From Desulfurobacteriaceae bacterium (GTDB lineage: Bacteria; Aquificota; Aquificia; Desulfurobacteriales; Desulfurobacteriaceae): DNA of 7,214 nt. Both the position numbers and the translations under genes were made by a program. Positions 1-7,214 of this stretch are shown here, in pieces (within the stretch, counting starts at the first letter, position 1; each line of letters starts with the position of its first letter). The notes below the pieces were generated by a model. It was not told where the DNA came from. It searched no databases and worked only from the letters and a program-made list of their open reading frames with translations. The stretch covers positions 1 through 7,214 of the forward strand of contig JAMOPR010000265.1 of the NCBI GenBank assembly GCA_027064485.1, written 5' to 3'.

Positions 1-611
1 CTCTCAACTGCCATTTTTGGGGTGACTACTCTTTTCTGGTCATCCTTTGAAGCCCATAAAGGTCTAATACCTGGCGTAACCGTAATGAAATCTTTCCCTA
101 ACTCTCTTTTTATCCTCTCAACCTCTTTAGCAGAACACACAACTCCATCAAAACCCGCTCTTTTAGCAAGTTCTGCAAGGCGCAATACCGTATCTTCAAC
201 ACTTGAGCGAATACCTATACTTTTTAAATCTTCTTCTCCCATACTGGTAAGAACAGTTACGGCTATGAGTAAAGGCTTTTCAATACCCAAACTTTCAGCA
301 TATTCCTTGTTAAATTCTGCAACTTCTTTAAGTAAATTAAAGCCTCCGAAGGCATGAACGTTATACATAAATGCACCGGATTCAACAGCAACTTTAGCTG
401 CCGATTTAACAGTGTTGGGAATATCGTGATATTTCAAATCTAAGAAAACCTTTCCTCCCAAATTAGAAATTTCCTCAACAACAGAAACACCACATCTTGA
501 AAACAGCTCAAGACCCACTTTAAAGTAATTAACTTCCTCTATTATTTTCTTAACAAGACCTATTGCTTTCTCTTCAGAATCAAAATCAAGAGCAACAATA
601 ATATTACTCAT
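1..611 (-). CDS. pyrF: orotidine 5'-phosphate decarboxylase, C-terminus cut by window edge
   Basis: PyrF decarboxylates OMP to UMP, the last step of de novo pyrimidine synthesis, in the cytoplasm. The 203 residues visible start MSNIIVALDFDS, the usual beta-strand-1 start of the TIM barrel (substrate Asp 9 in ALDF). KVGLELF follows at 31-37. The catalytic signature FLDLKYHDIPNT lies at about 57-67, with Asp58, Lys60 and Asp63 all present. VHAFGG is at 85-90 (HASGG is more usual), and TPGIRP is at 179-184. Bacterial PyrF is usually about 230-240 residues, so roughly the last 30, with the GRPI phosphate-binding loop, lie outside the window. The ATG overlaps the end of hom by 8 bases and is preceded by AGAGGAG at 619-625 with 7-base spacing, which indicates translational coupling. 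The family is certain from the motifs. No frame damage is seen. Confidence 0.97.
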   Translation of the reverse strand, partial: MSNIIVALDFDSEEKAIGLVKKIIEEVNYFKVGLELFSRCGVSVVEEISNLGGKVFLDLKYHDIPNTVKSAAKVAVESGAFMYNVHAFGGFNLLKEVAEFNKEYAESLGIEKPLLIAVTVLTSMGEEDLKSIGIRSSVEDTVLRLAELAKRAGFDGVVCSAKEVERIKRELGKDFITVTPGIRPLWASKDDQKRVVTPKMAVE

Positions 612-1887
612 CGGTAAACTCCTCTATCATACAAACAAAGGTAGGTTTCAAAATAACGTCCAATTTATCTATCTCTTCTATCGCCTTTTGAACATCTCTC
701 TTTTTCGCAGGATGGGTTGTCATAACAACCGGAACTCCTCCTTCAACTGTAACGCTTTTCTGTAGAGCCATTTTTATGCTTATGCCGAACTTTGCCAATA
801 TCTTTGAAATGCTTGCAAGAACGCCGGGTTTATCAAGGGCTGTAAAACGCAGATAAAAACTGGAAATAAATTCATCAGGTTCTTTTATCTTGACATTACT
901 CTCACTAAACAAACATTCGGGAACGTCATAAAAATTACCCAAAGCCAAATCAACAATATCTGAAACAACAGCACTTGCTGTGGGTTTTTCTCCTGCCCCT
1001 TTACCGTAGTAAAGGGTTTCACCAACAAAATCTCCATCAATCAAACAAGCATTAAACACACCGTTAACGCTTGCCAGTATATGGTTTTCAGGTATCATGG
1101 TAGGATGAACTCTTACCTCCATACCATCTTCTTCAAGCTTTGATATGGCTAAAAGCTTGATTCTGTAACCAAAATCCATTGCGAGTTCAATATCAAGAGG
1201 AGTAATTTCTCTTATTCCTCTCAGGTAAACGTTCTCCGTCCTTACCCATTTGCAATAAGCAAGACTTGAAAGAATGGCAATTTTGTGGGCTGCATCATAA
1301 CCTTCAACATCAAGTGTTGGGTCAGCTTCAGCGTATCCTAATTCCTGTGCCTCTTTTAGAGCAGTAGAGAAATCAACTTTCTTTTCCGTCATCATTGTCA
1401 AAATATAGTTAGCAGTTCCGTTTATAATTCCGTATATTCCTTTAATTTTGTTGCCGACAAGTCCTTCTCTTAAAGCCTTTATAACGGGAATACCTCCCCC
1501 AACGCTTGCTTCAAACTTCAAAGAAGCACTATTTTCCTTTGCCAATCTAAACAGTTCTTCCCCGTAATCGGCAAGGAGAGCCTTATTTGCCGTAACAACG
1601 TGCTTTTTCATTTTTAATGCTTCAATTATGAGGTCTCTTGCTACTGTAGTTCCTCCTATAAGCTCCACAACTACATCGCAATCTGCACTTTTTAAAGCCT
1701 TAAAACCGTCGTCATAAACCTTATCTGCAGGAACTCCCAAAGACTTCACTCTATCAGGATTTCTATCGGCAACAAACGCTATTTCTATCTTTTTACCTAC
1801 TCGTCTCTCTATTAGAGCGCTGTTCTCCAAAAGCAACTTAACGACGCCGCCGCCAACAGTTCCGCAACCTACAATCCCCACACGCAT
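604..1887 (-). CDS. hom: homoserine dehydrogenase with C-terminal ACT domain
   Basis: Reduces aspartate semialdehyde to homoserine with NAD(P)H, at the branch point to threonine and methionine. The 427 residues match the usual 400-440 of monofunctional bacterial enzymes. In order: Rossmann motif GIVGCGTVGGG at 4-14; TANKALLA with the conserved Lys102; FEASVGGGIP at about 126-134; GIINGTANYIL at 153-163; and a substrate-site block at 186-202 in which Glu187, Asp193, Asp198 and catalytic Lys202 keep the spacing seen in yeast Hom6. A C-terminal ACT domain, from about 343 (YLRFTALDKPGVLASIS), is the usual site of threonine feedback inhibition. That inhibition is a family expectation and is not shown here. 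The frame extends to a GTG at 1893, but that GTG lies within the Shine-Dalgarno; AAGAGG then 5 bases then ATG at 1887, and the family-like MRVGIVG start, decide for ATG. It lies 9 bases after alaC and overlaps pyrF. Confidence 0.97.
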   Translation of the reverse strand: MRVGIVGCGTVGGGVVKLLLENSALIERRVGKKIEIAFVADRNPDRVKSLGVPADKVYDDGFKALKSADCDVVVELIGGTTVARDLIIEALKMKKHVVTANKALLADYGEELFRLAKENSASLKFEASVGGGIPVIKALREGLVGNKIKGIYGIINGTANYILTMMTEKKVDFSTALKEAQELGYAEADPTLDVEGYDAAHKIAILSSLAYCKWVRTENVYLRGIREITPLDIELAMDFGYRIKLLAISKLEEDGMEVRVHPTMIPENHILASVNGVFNACLIDGDFVGETLYYGKGAGEKPTASAVVSDIVDLALGNFYDVPECLFSESNVKIKEPDEFISSFYLRFTALDKPGVLASISKILAKFGISIKMALQKSVTVEGGVPVVMTTHPAKKRDVQKAIEEIDKLDVILKPTFVCMIEEFTDE

Positions 1888-1896
1888 AAGCACCTC

Positions 1897-3114
1897 TTAA
1901 ACTCTGATATTCCTAAGTCCGTATTTCTCAAAAGCCCTCTTTATGCCTCTTACTGCTTGCTTTATTCTTAACTCGTTTTCAACTAAAGCAAATCTAACGT
2001 ATTTATCTCCATACTCCCCGAAACCCACTCCCGGAGAAACGGCAACTTTACCGTCCAAAAGGAGCATTTTGGCAAATTCAAGAGAACCCATGGATTGGAA
2101 TTTTTCGGGGATTTTTGCCCAAACAAACATAGTAGATTTCGGTTTTTCTACCTGCCAACCGATACGGTTAAGTCCTTCTACCAAAACATCACGCCTCTTT
2201 TGATAAATCTTTCTATACTCTTCAACGCAAGATTGGTCGCTTTTTAAAGCTATTATTGCTGCTATTTGAATAGGCTGGAACATTCCGTAATCAAGGTAAC
2301 TCTTCATCCTGTATAAAGCATGAATGATTTCCTTATTGCCAGAAGCAAAACCAACCCTCCAACCAGCCATTGAGTAAGTTTTAGAAAGGGAATAAAACTC
2401 AACTGCAACGTCTTTAGCTCCCTTAACCTGTAGAATGCTCGGCGGGACGTATCCATCAAAAGCTATCTCCGCGTAAGCTATATCCTGAATCACTATAAGG
2501 TTGTTATCCTTCGCAAAATCCACCACCCTCTCAAAAAAATCAAGAGAAACACAAGCAGTAGTAGGATTGTGGGGAAAGTTAAGAATGAGAACTTTGGGGC
2601 GGGGCCAGCTTTCCTTATAAGCTTTAACTATGGATTCAAAGAACGCTTCTTCATCAAAACCTTCTTCCGTTAAGAGCGGAACGCTCCTAACATCGCCGCC
2701 TGCAATAATAATGGAATATGGATGAATGGGATAAGCAGGAGTGGGAACTATCGCAACGTCACCAGGATTAATTAAAGTTAAAGCCAAGTGGGCAAGACCT
2801 TCTTTCGAACCTATAGTTGTAATGATTTCTGTTTCCGGGTCAAGGTCAACGTTATACTTTCTCTTATACCAAAGAGAGAGCGCTTCCCTAAGCTTAAACA
2901 ATCCTTTAGTTTGGGAATACCTGTGGTTCTTAGGATTCTGCGCAGCCTCACAAAGCTTGTCAACTATGTGCTGTGGCGTGGGTAAATCCGGATTTCCCAT
3001 TCCCAAATCTACAATGTCCTCTCCAGCCCTACGCAACTTAGTTTTCAAATCGTTCACAACAGCAAACACGTAGGGAGGCAACCTGTCTATCCTTGCAAAC
3101 TGAAACTTGGACAT
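1897..3114 (-). CDS. alaC: PLP-dependent aminotransferase, AlaC (glutamate-pyruvate) type
   Basis: Class I/II fold-type I aminotransferase of 405 residues. From memory, it tracks the E. coli alanine aminotransferase AlaC (YfdZ) along its whole length, with near-identical blocks such as [10 protein letters not shown] at the N-terminus, the internal-aldimine lysine block [15 protein letters not shown] (Lys245), and [16 protein letters not shown] compared with the E. coli form [16 protein letters not shown]. Other PLP features present are GMGNPD near 38-43, GSKEG at 102-106, FPHNPT with Asn183, Asp211 and Tyr214 (QDIAYAE), and the carboxylate-binding Arg374 in VRFAL. The likely reaction is pyruvate plus glutamate to alanine plus 2-oxoglutarate. 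Substrate range cannot be read from sequence, and LL-diaminopimelate or aspartate specificity is a less likely alternative. An in-frame TTG at 3135 would add seven residues, but GGAG with 7-base spacing supports the ATG at 3114. First gene of an alaC-hom-pyrF run. Confidence 0.9.
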   Translation of the reverse strand: MSKFQFARIDRLPPYVFAVVNDLKTKLRRAGEDIVDLGMGNPDLPTPQHIVDKLCEAAQNPKNHRYSQTKGLFKLREALSLWYKRKYNVDLDPETEIITTIGSKEGLAHLALTLINPGDVAIVPTPAYPIHPYSIIIAGGDVRSVPLLTEEGFDEEAFFESIVKAYKESWPRPKVLILNFPHNPTTACVSLDFFERVVDFAKDNNLIVIQDIAYAEIAFDGYVPPSILQVKGAKDVAVEFYSLSKTYSMAGWRVGFASGNKEIIHALYRMKSYLDYGMFQPIQIAAIIALKSDQSCVEEYRKIYQKRRDVLVEGLNRIGWQVEKPKSTMFVWAKIPEKFQSMGSLEFAKMLLLDGKVAVSPGVGFGEYGDKYVRFALVENELRIKQAVRGIKRAFEKYGLRNIRV

Positions 3115-3148
3115 TTCAAATCTCCAACGCATCAAATTATTAAGTGTT

Positions 3149-3179
3149 ATTTTATAGGAATTCCTACCATCATTGATAA
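3149..3179 (-). promoter_or_regulatory. candidate sigma70-type promoter for alaC-hom-pyrF
   Basis: Read on the minus strand, TTATCA (3179-3174, four of six matches to TTGACA) is followed after exactly 17 bases by TATAAA (3156-3151), continuing as TATAAAAT to 3149. Transcription would begin near 3143, giving a leader of about 30 bases before the alaC ATG, with the GGAG at 3122-3125 inside it. This is pattern evidence only; A+T-rich spacers produce such matches by chance. Confidence 0.45.
3155..3166. promoter_or_regulatory. 12-base perfect palindrome in the divergent alaC/nadD spacer, possible operator
   Basis: TAGGAATTCCTA is a perfect 12-base inverted repeat with no spacer, and the symmetry stops at the flanking bases. 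It overlaps the first two bases of the candidate -10 box of the alaC promoter and lies between two divergent genes, a typical position for a dimeric repressor site. It could also be a chance palindrome. No regulator gene is visible in the window. Confidence 0.25.
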
Positions 3180-3208
3180 AATACGCAAAGCAATTTTTCG
3201 AGGGAAGG

Positions 3209-3859
3209 GTGAAAGCACTTTTTGGAGGAAGTTTTAATCCTGTTCACATAGGACATTTAATACTCGCAAGGGACATATTAGAAGATTTCCTACTTGAAAG
3301 AGTAATTTTCGTTCCTGCTTTTATCCAACCTTTAAAGGAAAAACTACTAGTTCCGCCAGAAATAAGGTTAAACCTTTTAAAAGTTTCAATTAAAGAAGAA
3401 CAGCGCTTTAATGTTTGGGATTATGAAATAAAACAGGGAGAGGTTTCCTATACCTACAAAACCCTTGAAGCGTTTGTCAAAATTTTCAAGGAAAATCCCC
3501 TCCTCATAATGGGCTCAGATTCCTTCCTCTCATTTCACAGATGGAAAAAACCGGAAAAAATCCTCTCCCTCTCCACCCTCCTCATCGTCCAAAGACCAGG
3601 TTACGAAGAAAACCTTACAGACGTTCTAAAAAAACTTAACGTCAACCTTCCAGTAGCAGAGGTTGAAAAAGGCAACGTAGATAAAACGATTCTCTCTAAA
3701 GCCAAGATAATCTTCTACAGAGGTAGACAGCTCCAGATAAGCGCAACAGAGATAAGAGAACGCTTAAAACAGGGCAAAAGCATCAAATACATGGTAACGG
3801 AAGAAGCGGAAAAAATCCTCAGGAGGTGGTGGGAAAATGCCTTTCAGAAAAATGTTTAA
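3209..3859 (+). CDS. nadD: nicotinate-nucleotide adenylyltransferase
   Basis: NadD transfers AMP from ATP to nicotinate mononucleotide, giving deamido-NAD in the cytoplasmic NAD synthesis pathway. The 216 residues match the usual 190-220. The nucleotidyltransferase nucleotide-binding motif [11 protein letters not shown] lies at 6-16 with both His residues (HxGH). Other family features are MGSDSF at 101-106 followed by Trp112, and the C-terminal ISATEIR at 177-183, the SxTxxR ATP-phosphate motif. A longer reading from a TTG at 3173 is possible, but GTG at 3209 is preferred: GAGG at 3200-3203 stands 5 bases before it and the resulting [11 protein letters not shown] is the classical NadD start, whereas the TTG has no Shine-Dalgarno. 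The gene diverges from alaC and its last 23 bases overlap pgk. No convincing -35/-10 pair was found for it; only a -10-like TAAAAT at 3177-3182. Confidence 0.95.
   Translation: MKALFGGSFNPVHIGHLILARDILEDFLLERVIFVPAFIQPLKEKLLVPPEIRLNLLKVSIKEEQRFNVWDYEIKQGEVSYTYKTLEAFVKIFKENPLLIMGSDSFLSFHRWKKPEKILSLSTLLIVQRPGYEENLTDVLKKLNVNLPVAEVEKGNVDKTILSKAKIIFYRGRQLQISATEIRERLKQGKSIKYMVTEEAEKILRRWWENAFQKNV
3821..3827 (+). promoter_or_regulatory. strong Shine-Dalgarno for pgk inside nadD
   Basis: AGGAGGT, a near-perfect complement of the 16S rRNA tail, lies within the last codons of nadD and 9 bases before the ATG at 3837. It decides the pgk start against the later in-frame ATGs at 3852 and 3864, which have no comparable site. 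Confidence 0.75.
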
Positions 3860-5051
3860 CAAAATGACCCTAAGAGACATAAAGAAAGAAGACCTGAAAG
3901 GGAAAAAGGTTTTCGTAAGAGTTGACTTTAACGTCCCCATAGAAAACGGCGTCATCCAAAACGACAAAAGAATAAGGGCAGCCCTACCGACAATCAATTA
4001 CCTGATAGACTGCGGTGCAAAAGTAATACTCTGCTCTCACCTTGACAGACCTAAAGGATGGGACCCCAAGCTCTCTTTAAAGCCCGTAGCGGAAAGGCTT
4101 GCCCGTTTGTTAGAAAAGGAAGTAAAGTTCATTCCAGACGTTGTCGGCGAAGAAGTTGAATGGGAAGTAAACAACTTGAAAGAAGGAGAAGTTGCCCTCC
4201 TTGAAAACGTTCGATTCTACAAAGAGGAAACAAAGAACGACGAGGAATTTGCCAAAAAACTTGCAAAACTTACAGACATCTACGTAAACGACGCCTTCGG
4301 AACAGCTCACAGAAAACACGCATCTACCTACGGAATAGCCAAGTTCGTAAAAGTCGCAGTAGCAGGTTTCCTCCTTGAAAAGGAGATAAAATTCTTGCAA
4401 AAAGCTTTAGACAACCCCGAAAGACCGTTAGTTCTTATCATAGGCGGTTCAAAGGTAAGCGGCAAATTAGAAGTGATAGAAAACCTTCTAAAAATCGTTG
4501 ACAAAATGCTCATCGGCGGAGGAATGGCTTACACCTTCCTTAAAGCTGCCGGCTACAACGTAGGAAAATCCTTAGTAGAAGAAGAACTAATAGAAACGGC
4601 AAGAGAAATCATGAAAGAAGCCGAAGAAAAGGGTGTCAAGTTCTACATACCTGTTGACAGCAACAACGCAGATGAGTTTTCTCCAACCGCCCACGCAAAG
4701 CTAACTACTTACAAAGAGATACCGGACGATATGATGGGACTTGATATAGGACCTGCAACCGTTCACCTGTTCAAAGAGGCTCTCTCTGACGCCAAAACAA
4801 TTCTCTGGAACGGTCCTATGGGCGTATTTGAATTTGAAAAGTTCCGTTACGGAACGATGGAAATAGGCAAAATAGTTGCAGAACATACCGATGCTCTAAG
4901 AATTGTTGGTGGAGGAGACAGCGTAGCAGCCATAGAGATGTTAGGGCTTGAACACCAGATTGACCATGTTTCAACGGGAGGAGGCGCGTTCCTTGAGTTT
5001 CTTTCAGGTAAAGAACTGCCGGGAGTCATGGCTCTAAACGACAAGCAATAG
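3837..5051 (+). CDS. pgk: phosphoglycerate kinase
   Basis: Interconverts 1,3-bisphosphoglycerate plus ADP with 3-phosphoglycerate plus ATP. It serves glycolysis, gluconeogenesis and, in autotrophs, carbon assimilation; in a chemolithoautotroph the gluconeogenic direction would dominate (inference). The 404 residues are normal for a monofunctional enzyme. N-domain substrate-site motifs are VRVDFNVP (27-34), RIRAALPTI (45-53), SHLDRPKG (67-74, usually SHLGRPKG), [11 protein letters not shown] (121-131) and [14 protein letters not shown] (151-164). C-domain nucleotide-site motifs are GGSKVSGK (203-210, usually GGAKVSDK; Lys206 retained), GGGMAYTFL (227-235), WNGPMGVFE (324-332), GGGDSVAA (358-365) and [11 protein letters not shown] (379-389). 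The start at 3837 overlaps nadD by 23 bases and has a strong Shine-Dalgarno; the ATG at 3864 (MTLRDI) would look like a typical shorter family N-terminus. Probably co-transcribed with nadD and ended by the hairpin at 5050-5071. Confidence 0.98.
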   Translation: MPFRKMFNKMTLRDIKKEDLKGKKVFVRVDFNVPIENGVIQNDKRIRAALPTINYLIDCGAKVILCSHLDRPKGWDPKLSLKPVAERLARLLEKEVKFIPDVVGEEVEWEVNNLKEGEVALLENVRFYKEETKNDEEFAKKLAKLTDIYVNDAFGTAHRKHASTYGIAKFVKVAVAGFLLEKEIKFLQKALDNPERPLVLIIGGSKVSGKLEVIENLLKIVDKMLIGGGMAYTFLKAAGYNVGKSLVEEELIETAREIMKEAEEKGVKFYIPVDSNNADEFSPTAHAKLTTYKEIPDDMMGLDIGPATVHLFKEALSDAKTILWNGPMGVFEFEKFRYGTMEIGKIVAEHTDALRIVGGGDSVAAIEMLGLEHQIDHVSTGGGAFLEFLSGKELPGVMALNDKQ

Positions 5052-5071
5052 GCGGGGTTTCCCGCCTTTTT
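5050..5071 (+). terminator. Rho-independent terminator of nadD-pgk
   Basis: AGGCGGG (5050-5056) pairs perfectly with CCCGCCT (5061-5067) around a GTTT loop (5057-5060), followed by T's to 5071. The pgk stop codon TAG (5049-5051) runs into the stem, and the opposing LysM gene's stop codon lies at the end of the T-run. On the minus strand the hairpin is followed only by TATTGCTT, so termination from that side should be weaker. Confidence 0.85.
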
Positions 5072-6290
5072 AATAAACTATCAGGTTAACACCTCTATAC
5101 TTCAGGTAAGGAATTTCTTCTAACTTGTCAAAAGAATCCACCATAAACCACTCTTTCTGAGGTGCGAATATTTGAATCCCTTTAATATAAAAAGTAGAGC
5201 GCTTACCGCTTGAAGGGGGTTCTTTCAAAATTAACTTTACCCTTTTCGTCGCAATGGGTATTAACTCCAATAGCTTCTCAGCGTCATCAGCAAAGTTTCC
5301 GGTAAGGGTAAACACTTTAAATCCTTCAAGCTCAAGCTGAACCTTTTCCTGAGGGCTAACAGTATCTAAGACAGCGTAAATCTTACAATCAGGTATTACA
5401 ATCCCCTTCTCCGTAACTTTGCCCTTATGTTTGGAAACAAGATAAACTAACTTTACTAACTTTTCTCTGCCATCACCGGAAAGAATCTTTAACTCCCCTT
5501 CACCTTCTCCTGCTGTCAAGTCGGTTTTAACCTTTTGTTTAGGTTGAACAACTCTAATTCCATAGGAAAACAAAAGTCTTTTTAAGGGAATCGGAGTATC
5601 CGATTTAAGATTTATAACAACTCTTTCTCCTGTTGATGGGTCATAACCCATATAGTCGTAATGGTAAACAAGCACATCGTTAATACCTAACGTTAAGTTA
5701 CCATTTTTCTGAATAGAACCAAACGCAGATGAAAGGGATTCTTTAAACAGGTTTTCAAGTTGAGTTCCATTAACAACACCTATTCCTAAAGATTCTATTT
5801 CCTCTTTTGTAGAACTTTTCAGAGAATCGTTTAAATCAACGATAAATTGATTTCCACTAAAAGAAACCTTGGGATATTTACTGAAATCTATCTTTTCATT
5901 TTCCAAGAAAAGTGCTCCTTGACGCTCTACTTTAGCACCTAAAAGCTTCATCCCTTCAAGATAAGAGAAGTCTTTCTTTTTACTCTTCTTTTTCACGGTA
6001 ACTTTAGAAGGACTAATGGGTAACTTTAGTTTGCTGCCGGCATAAATGAGGTCGGGATTTTTCAAGTTATTCAGTCTTACAATTTCGTCCAGCTCATACG
6101 GCGGGATGTGAAACTTCTTCATTATTTTTAGAAGAGTATCTCCTTTCTTTACTTTGTAAATCACATAGTTAGATGGAGCTTCAGGTTGGATGTTTGTAAA
6201 CTTGTATATGTTTAGCTCATAAACTTTAGCCGTAGCAGGAAAAGTAACCGAGGAAGAAAACAATAAAGCTAAACCAATTCTTTTAACCAT
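5070..6290 (-). CDS. secreted LysM-domain protein of unknown function
   Basis: A 406-residue protein that I recognise only in part. Residues 1-21 look like a Sec signal peptide: Lys3-Arg4, hydrophobic 5-17, then PATA before Lys22, a plausible signal peptidase I site; no lipobox cysteine is present. A single LysM domain covers about 44-91 ([12 protein letters not shown] at the start, AGSKLKLP at the end), implying binding to peptidoglycan or another GlcNAc polymer. A very basic linker follows ([12 protein letters not shown], 95-106). Residues about 107-406 have alternating beta-like and helical stretches, no membrane span and no motif of a hydrolase or transpeptidase that I recognise. Its position is therefore probably periplasmic or wall-associated. 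ATG 6290 overlaps trmFO by 22 bases; GAGAG lies 8 bases upstream, with a closer GGAG only 2 bases away, so coupling to trmFO translation is likely. A structural cell-envelope role is inferred from the LysM domain alone. Confidence 0.85.
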   Translation of the reverse strand: MVKRIGLALLFSSSVTFPATAKVYELNIYKFTNIQPEAPSNYVIYKVKKGDTLLKIMKKFHIPPYELDEIVRLNNLKNPDLIYAGSKLKLPISPSKVTVKKKSKKKDFSYLEGMKLLGAKVERQGALFLENEKIDFSKYPKVSFSGNQFIVDLNDSLKSSTKEEIESLGIGVVNGTQLENLFKESLSSAFGSIQKNGNLTLGINDVLVYHYDYMGYDPSTGERVVINLKSDTPIPLKRLLFSYGIRVVQPKQKVKTDLTAGEGEGELKILSGDGREKLVKLVYLVSKHKGKVTEKGIVIPDCKIYAVLDTVSPQEKVQLELEGFKVFTLTGNFADDAEKLLELIPIATKRVKLILKEPPSSGKRSTFYIKGIQIFAPQKEWFMVDSFDKLEEIPYLKYRGVNLIVY

Positions 6291-7214
6291 TGCTCCATCT
6301 CTCTTAAGGCTCTTTCCGCCAAGTATTTACGTCTTTCCCTTTTACCCTTTATTTTACGCTCTAAAGGCGGCAGTAAACCAAAATTTGCATTCATCGGCTG
6401 AAAGCTCTTTTCATCGGCAGTAGTAATGTAGTTAAGTAAAGCTCCTACCATGGTTTCTCTGGGAGGATAAATCGGCTTTTTCCCTTTATACAATCTTACA
6501 GCGTTCATTCCAGCAATTATACCCGTCGCCGCCGATTCCGGATAACCCTCCACACCGGTTATCTGACCGGCAAAAAGAATTTTTGGATTTTTCTTTAGCT
6601 GTAGCGTTGGAAGAAGCAATTTCGGGGATTTTATAAAAGTATTCCTGTGGATGCTTCCAAATCTTGCAAACTCAGCGTTTTCAAGACCGGGAATCAAGCG
6701 AAAAACTCTTTTCTGTTCAGGATACTTCAACTTAGTTTGAAACCCTACCATGTTAAGAAGCGTCCCTTCTTTGTTCTCTTTCCTCAATTGAACAACGGCA
6801 AAAGGTCTCTTACCAGTTCTCGGATCTACAAGACCAACGGGCTTTAAAGGACCGAAAAGAAGTGTCTGTTTTCCCCTTTCTGCAAGTTCCTCAATGGGCA
6901 TACAGCCTTCAAAGTAACACGCCTTTTCAAAGTCTTTTAGGGGAACTTTTTCCGCCTCCATCAACGCGTTGTAGAAACGTTCATACTCTTCTTCCGTCAT
7001 CGGGCAGTTCAGGTAATCGTCTCCTCCCTTTCCGTAACGGGAACCCCAAAAACATTTTGAATAATCTATGGTATCGGCATAAACTATGGGAGAAATTGCA
7101 TCGTAGAAGTGAAGTTCTTCCTCCCCTAAATAGTTCTGAAGATGCTTTGAAAAAGGTTCGGAAGTAAGTGGACCCGTTGCAACAACAGTTGTTTCTCCTT
7201 CCGGCAGTTCAGTA
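6269..7214 (-). CDS. trmFO: methylenetetrahydrofolate-tRNA-(uracil-5-)-methyltransferase, N-terminus cut by window edge
   Basis: TrmFO makes m5U54 in the tRNA T-loop using methylenetetrahydrofolate and FADH2, replacing the SAM-dependent TrmA of many other bacteria. The frame is open to the right edge, giving 314 C-terminal residues of a protein usually near 435-450; the FAD-binding Rossmann start lies outside. Family blocks are in order: [56 protein letters not shown] with the conserved cysteine of the folate/tRNA site, [75 protein letters not shown] and [14 protein letters not shown]. The ATG at 7000 is internal (within NCPM) and should not be taken as the start. The tail overlaps the downstream LysM gene by 22 bases. 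The older name gid/trmFO refers to the same family. No frame damage is seen. Confidence 0.97.
   Translation of the reverse strand, partial: TELPEGETTVVATGPLTSEPFSKHLQNYLGEEELHFYDAISPIVYADTIDYSKCFWGSRYGKGGDDYLNCPMTEEEYERFYNALMEAEKVPLKDFEKACYFEGCMPIEELAERGKQTLLFGPLKPVGLVDPRTGKRPFAVVQLRKENKEGTLLNMVGFQTKLKYPEQKRVFRLIPGLENAEFARFGSIHRNTFIKSPKLLLPTLQLKKNPKILFAGQITGVEGYPESAATGIIAGMNAVRLYKGKKPIYPPRETMVGALLNYITTADEKSFQPMNANFGLLPPLERKIKGKRERRKYLAERALREMEQWLKELV

Noticed and set aside
22..357. Plus-strand open frame of 111 codons
   Set aside because: It lies wholly opposite pyrF, whose catalytic motifs are on the minus strand; no family resemblance or ribosome-binding site.
2741..3073. Plus-strand open frame opposite alaC
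   Set aside because: Shadow of the alaC coding frame, with low-complexity Ser/Leu-type composition and no recognisable domain.
1897..3114. LL-diaminopimelate aminotransferase (DapL) as the identity of the aminotransferase
   Set aside because: Class I aminotransferases resemble each other, and DapL is common in thermophiles, but the N-terminal [10 protein letters not shown] block and the near-identity to E. coli AlaC throughout favour AlaC.
3154..3182. A promoter for nadD on the plus strand
   Set aside because: TAAAAT at 3177-3182 resembles a -10 box, but the matching -35 position reads ATAGGA, and the TTGATA at 3173 has no -10 at a suitable distance.
3568..3598. Pyrimidine-rich tract within nadD (runs of CTC and CCT)
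   Set aside because: It is explained by consecutive Ile/Leu/Ser/Thr codons ([11 protein letters not shown]) in a well-conserved frame; no repeat unit or mirror symmetry stands out.
3764..3997. Minus-strand open frame across the nadD/pgk junction
   Set aside because: Antisense to two well-supported genes, with a Phe/Leu-rich translation typical of a reverse-strand shadow.
6269..7000. A complete 243-residue protein starting at the ATG at 7000
   Set aside because: The frame continues upstream to the window edge with TrmFO motifs ([23 protein letters not shown]), so this ATG is an internal methionine.
6862..7167. Plus-strand open frame opposite trmFO
   Set aside because: Antisense to conserved TrmFO blocks; translation is Ser/Pro/Leu-rich without domains.

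Overview
The window is ordinary, densely packed bacterial chromosome: five complete and two truncated genes, and no RNA genes, mobile elements, CRISPR arrays or long non-coding stretches. The proteins are rich in Lys, Glu and Ile, use many AGA/AGG and ATA codons, and overlap or nearly touch each other. This fits a thermophilic bacterium of moderate-to-low GC. My best guess is the Aquificota, perhaps a Desulfurobacterium/Thermovibrio relative. That placement is an inference from composition and general resemblance, not from a search.

Left block (1-3114, minus strand): transcription runs leftwards through alaC (PLP-dependent alanine-type aminotransferase), hom (homoserine dehydrogenase with an ACT domain) and pyrF (orotidine 5'-phosphate decarboxylase, cut by the left edge). 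alaC and hom are 9 bases apart and hom overlaps pyrF by 8 bases, so the three probably form one operon joining amino-acid and pyrimidine synthesis. A 94-base divergent spacer holds a plausible promoter for this operon, with a 12-base perfect palindrome across its -10 region.

Middle block (3209-5051, plus strand): nadD (NAD synthesis) and pgk (phosphoglycerate kinase) overlap by 23 bases, with a strong ribosome-binding site for pgk inside the end of nadD. pgk ends in a compact GC-rich hairpin with a T-run.

Right block (5070-7214, minus strand, converging on pgk): trmFO (tRNA m5U54 methyltransferase, cut by the right edge) is followed, with a 22-base overlap, by a secreted LysM-domain protein of unknown function. 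The long region after its LysM domain is the only part of the window I cannot assign to a well-known family, and it is the most interesting item here. I found no sign of a new multi-gene system.

Several start codons were placed by Shine-Dalgarno position and family N-termini and not by the longest frame: alaC at 3114, hom at 1887 and nadD at 3209 (GTG).
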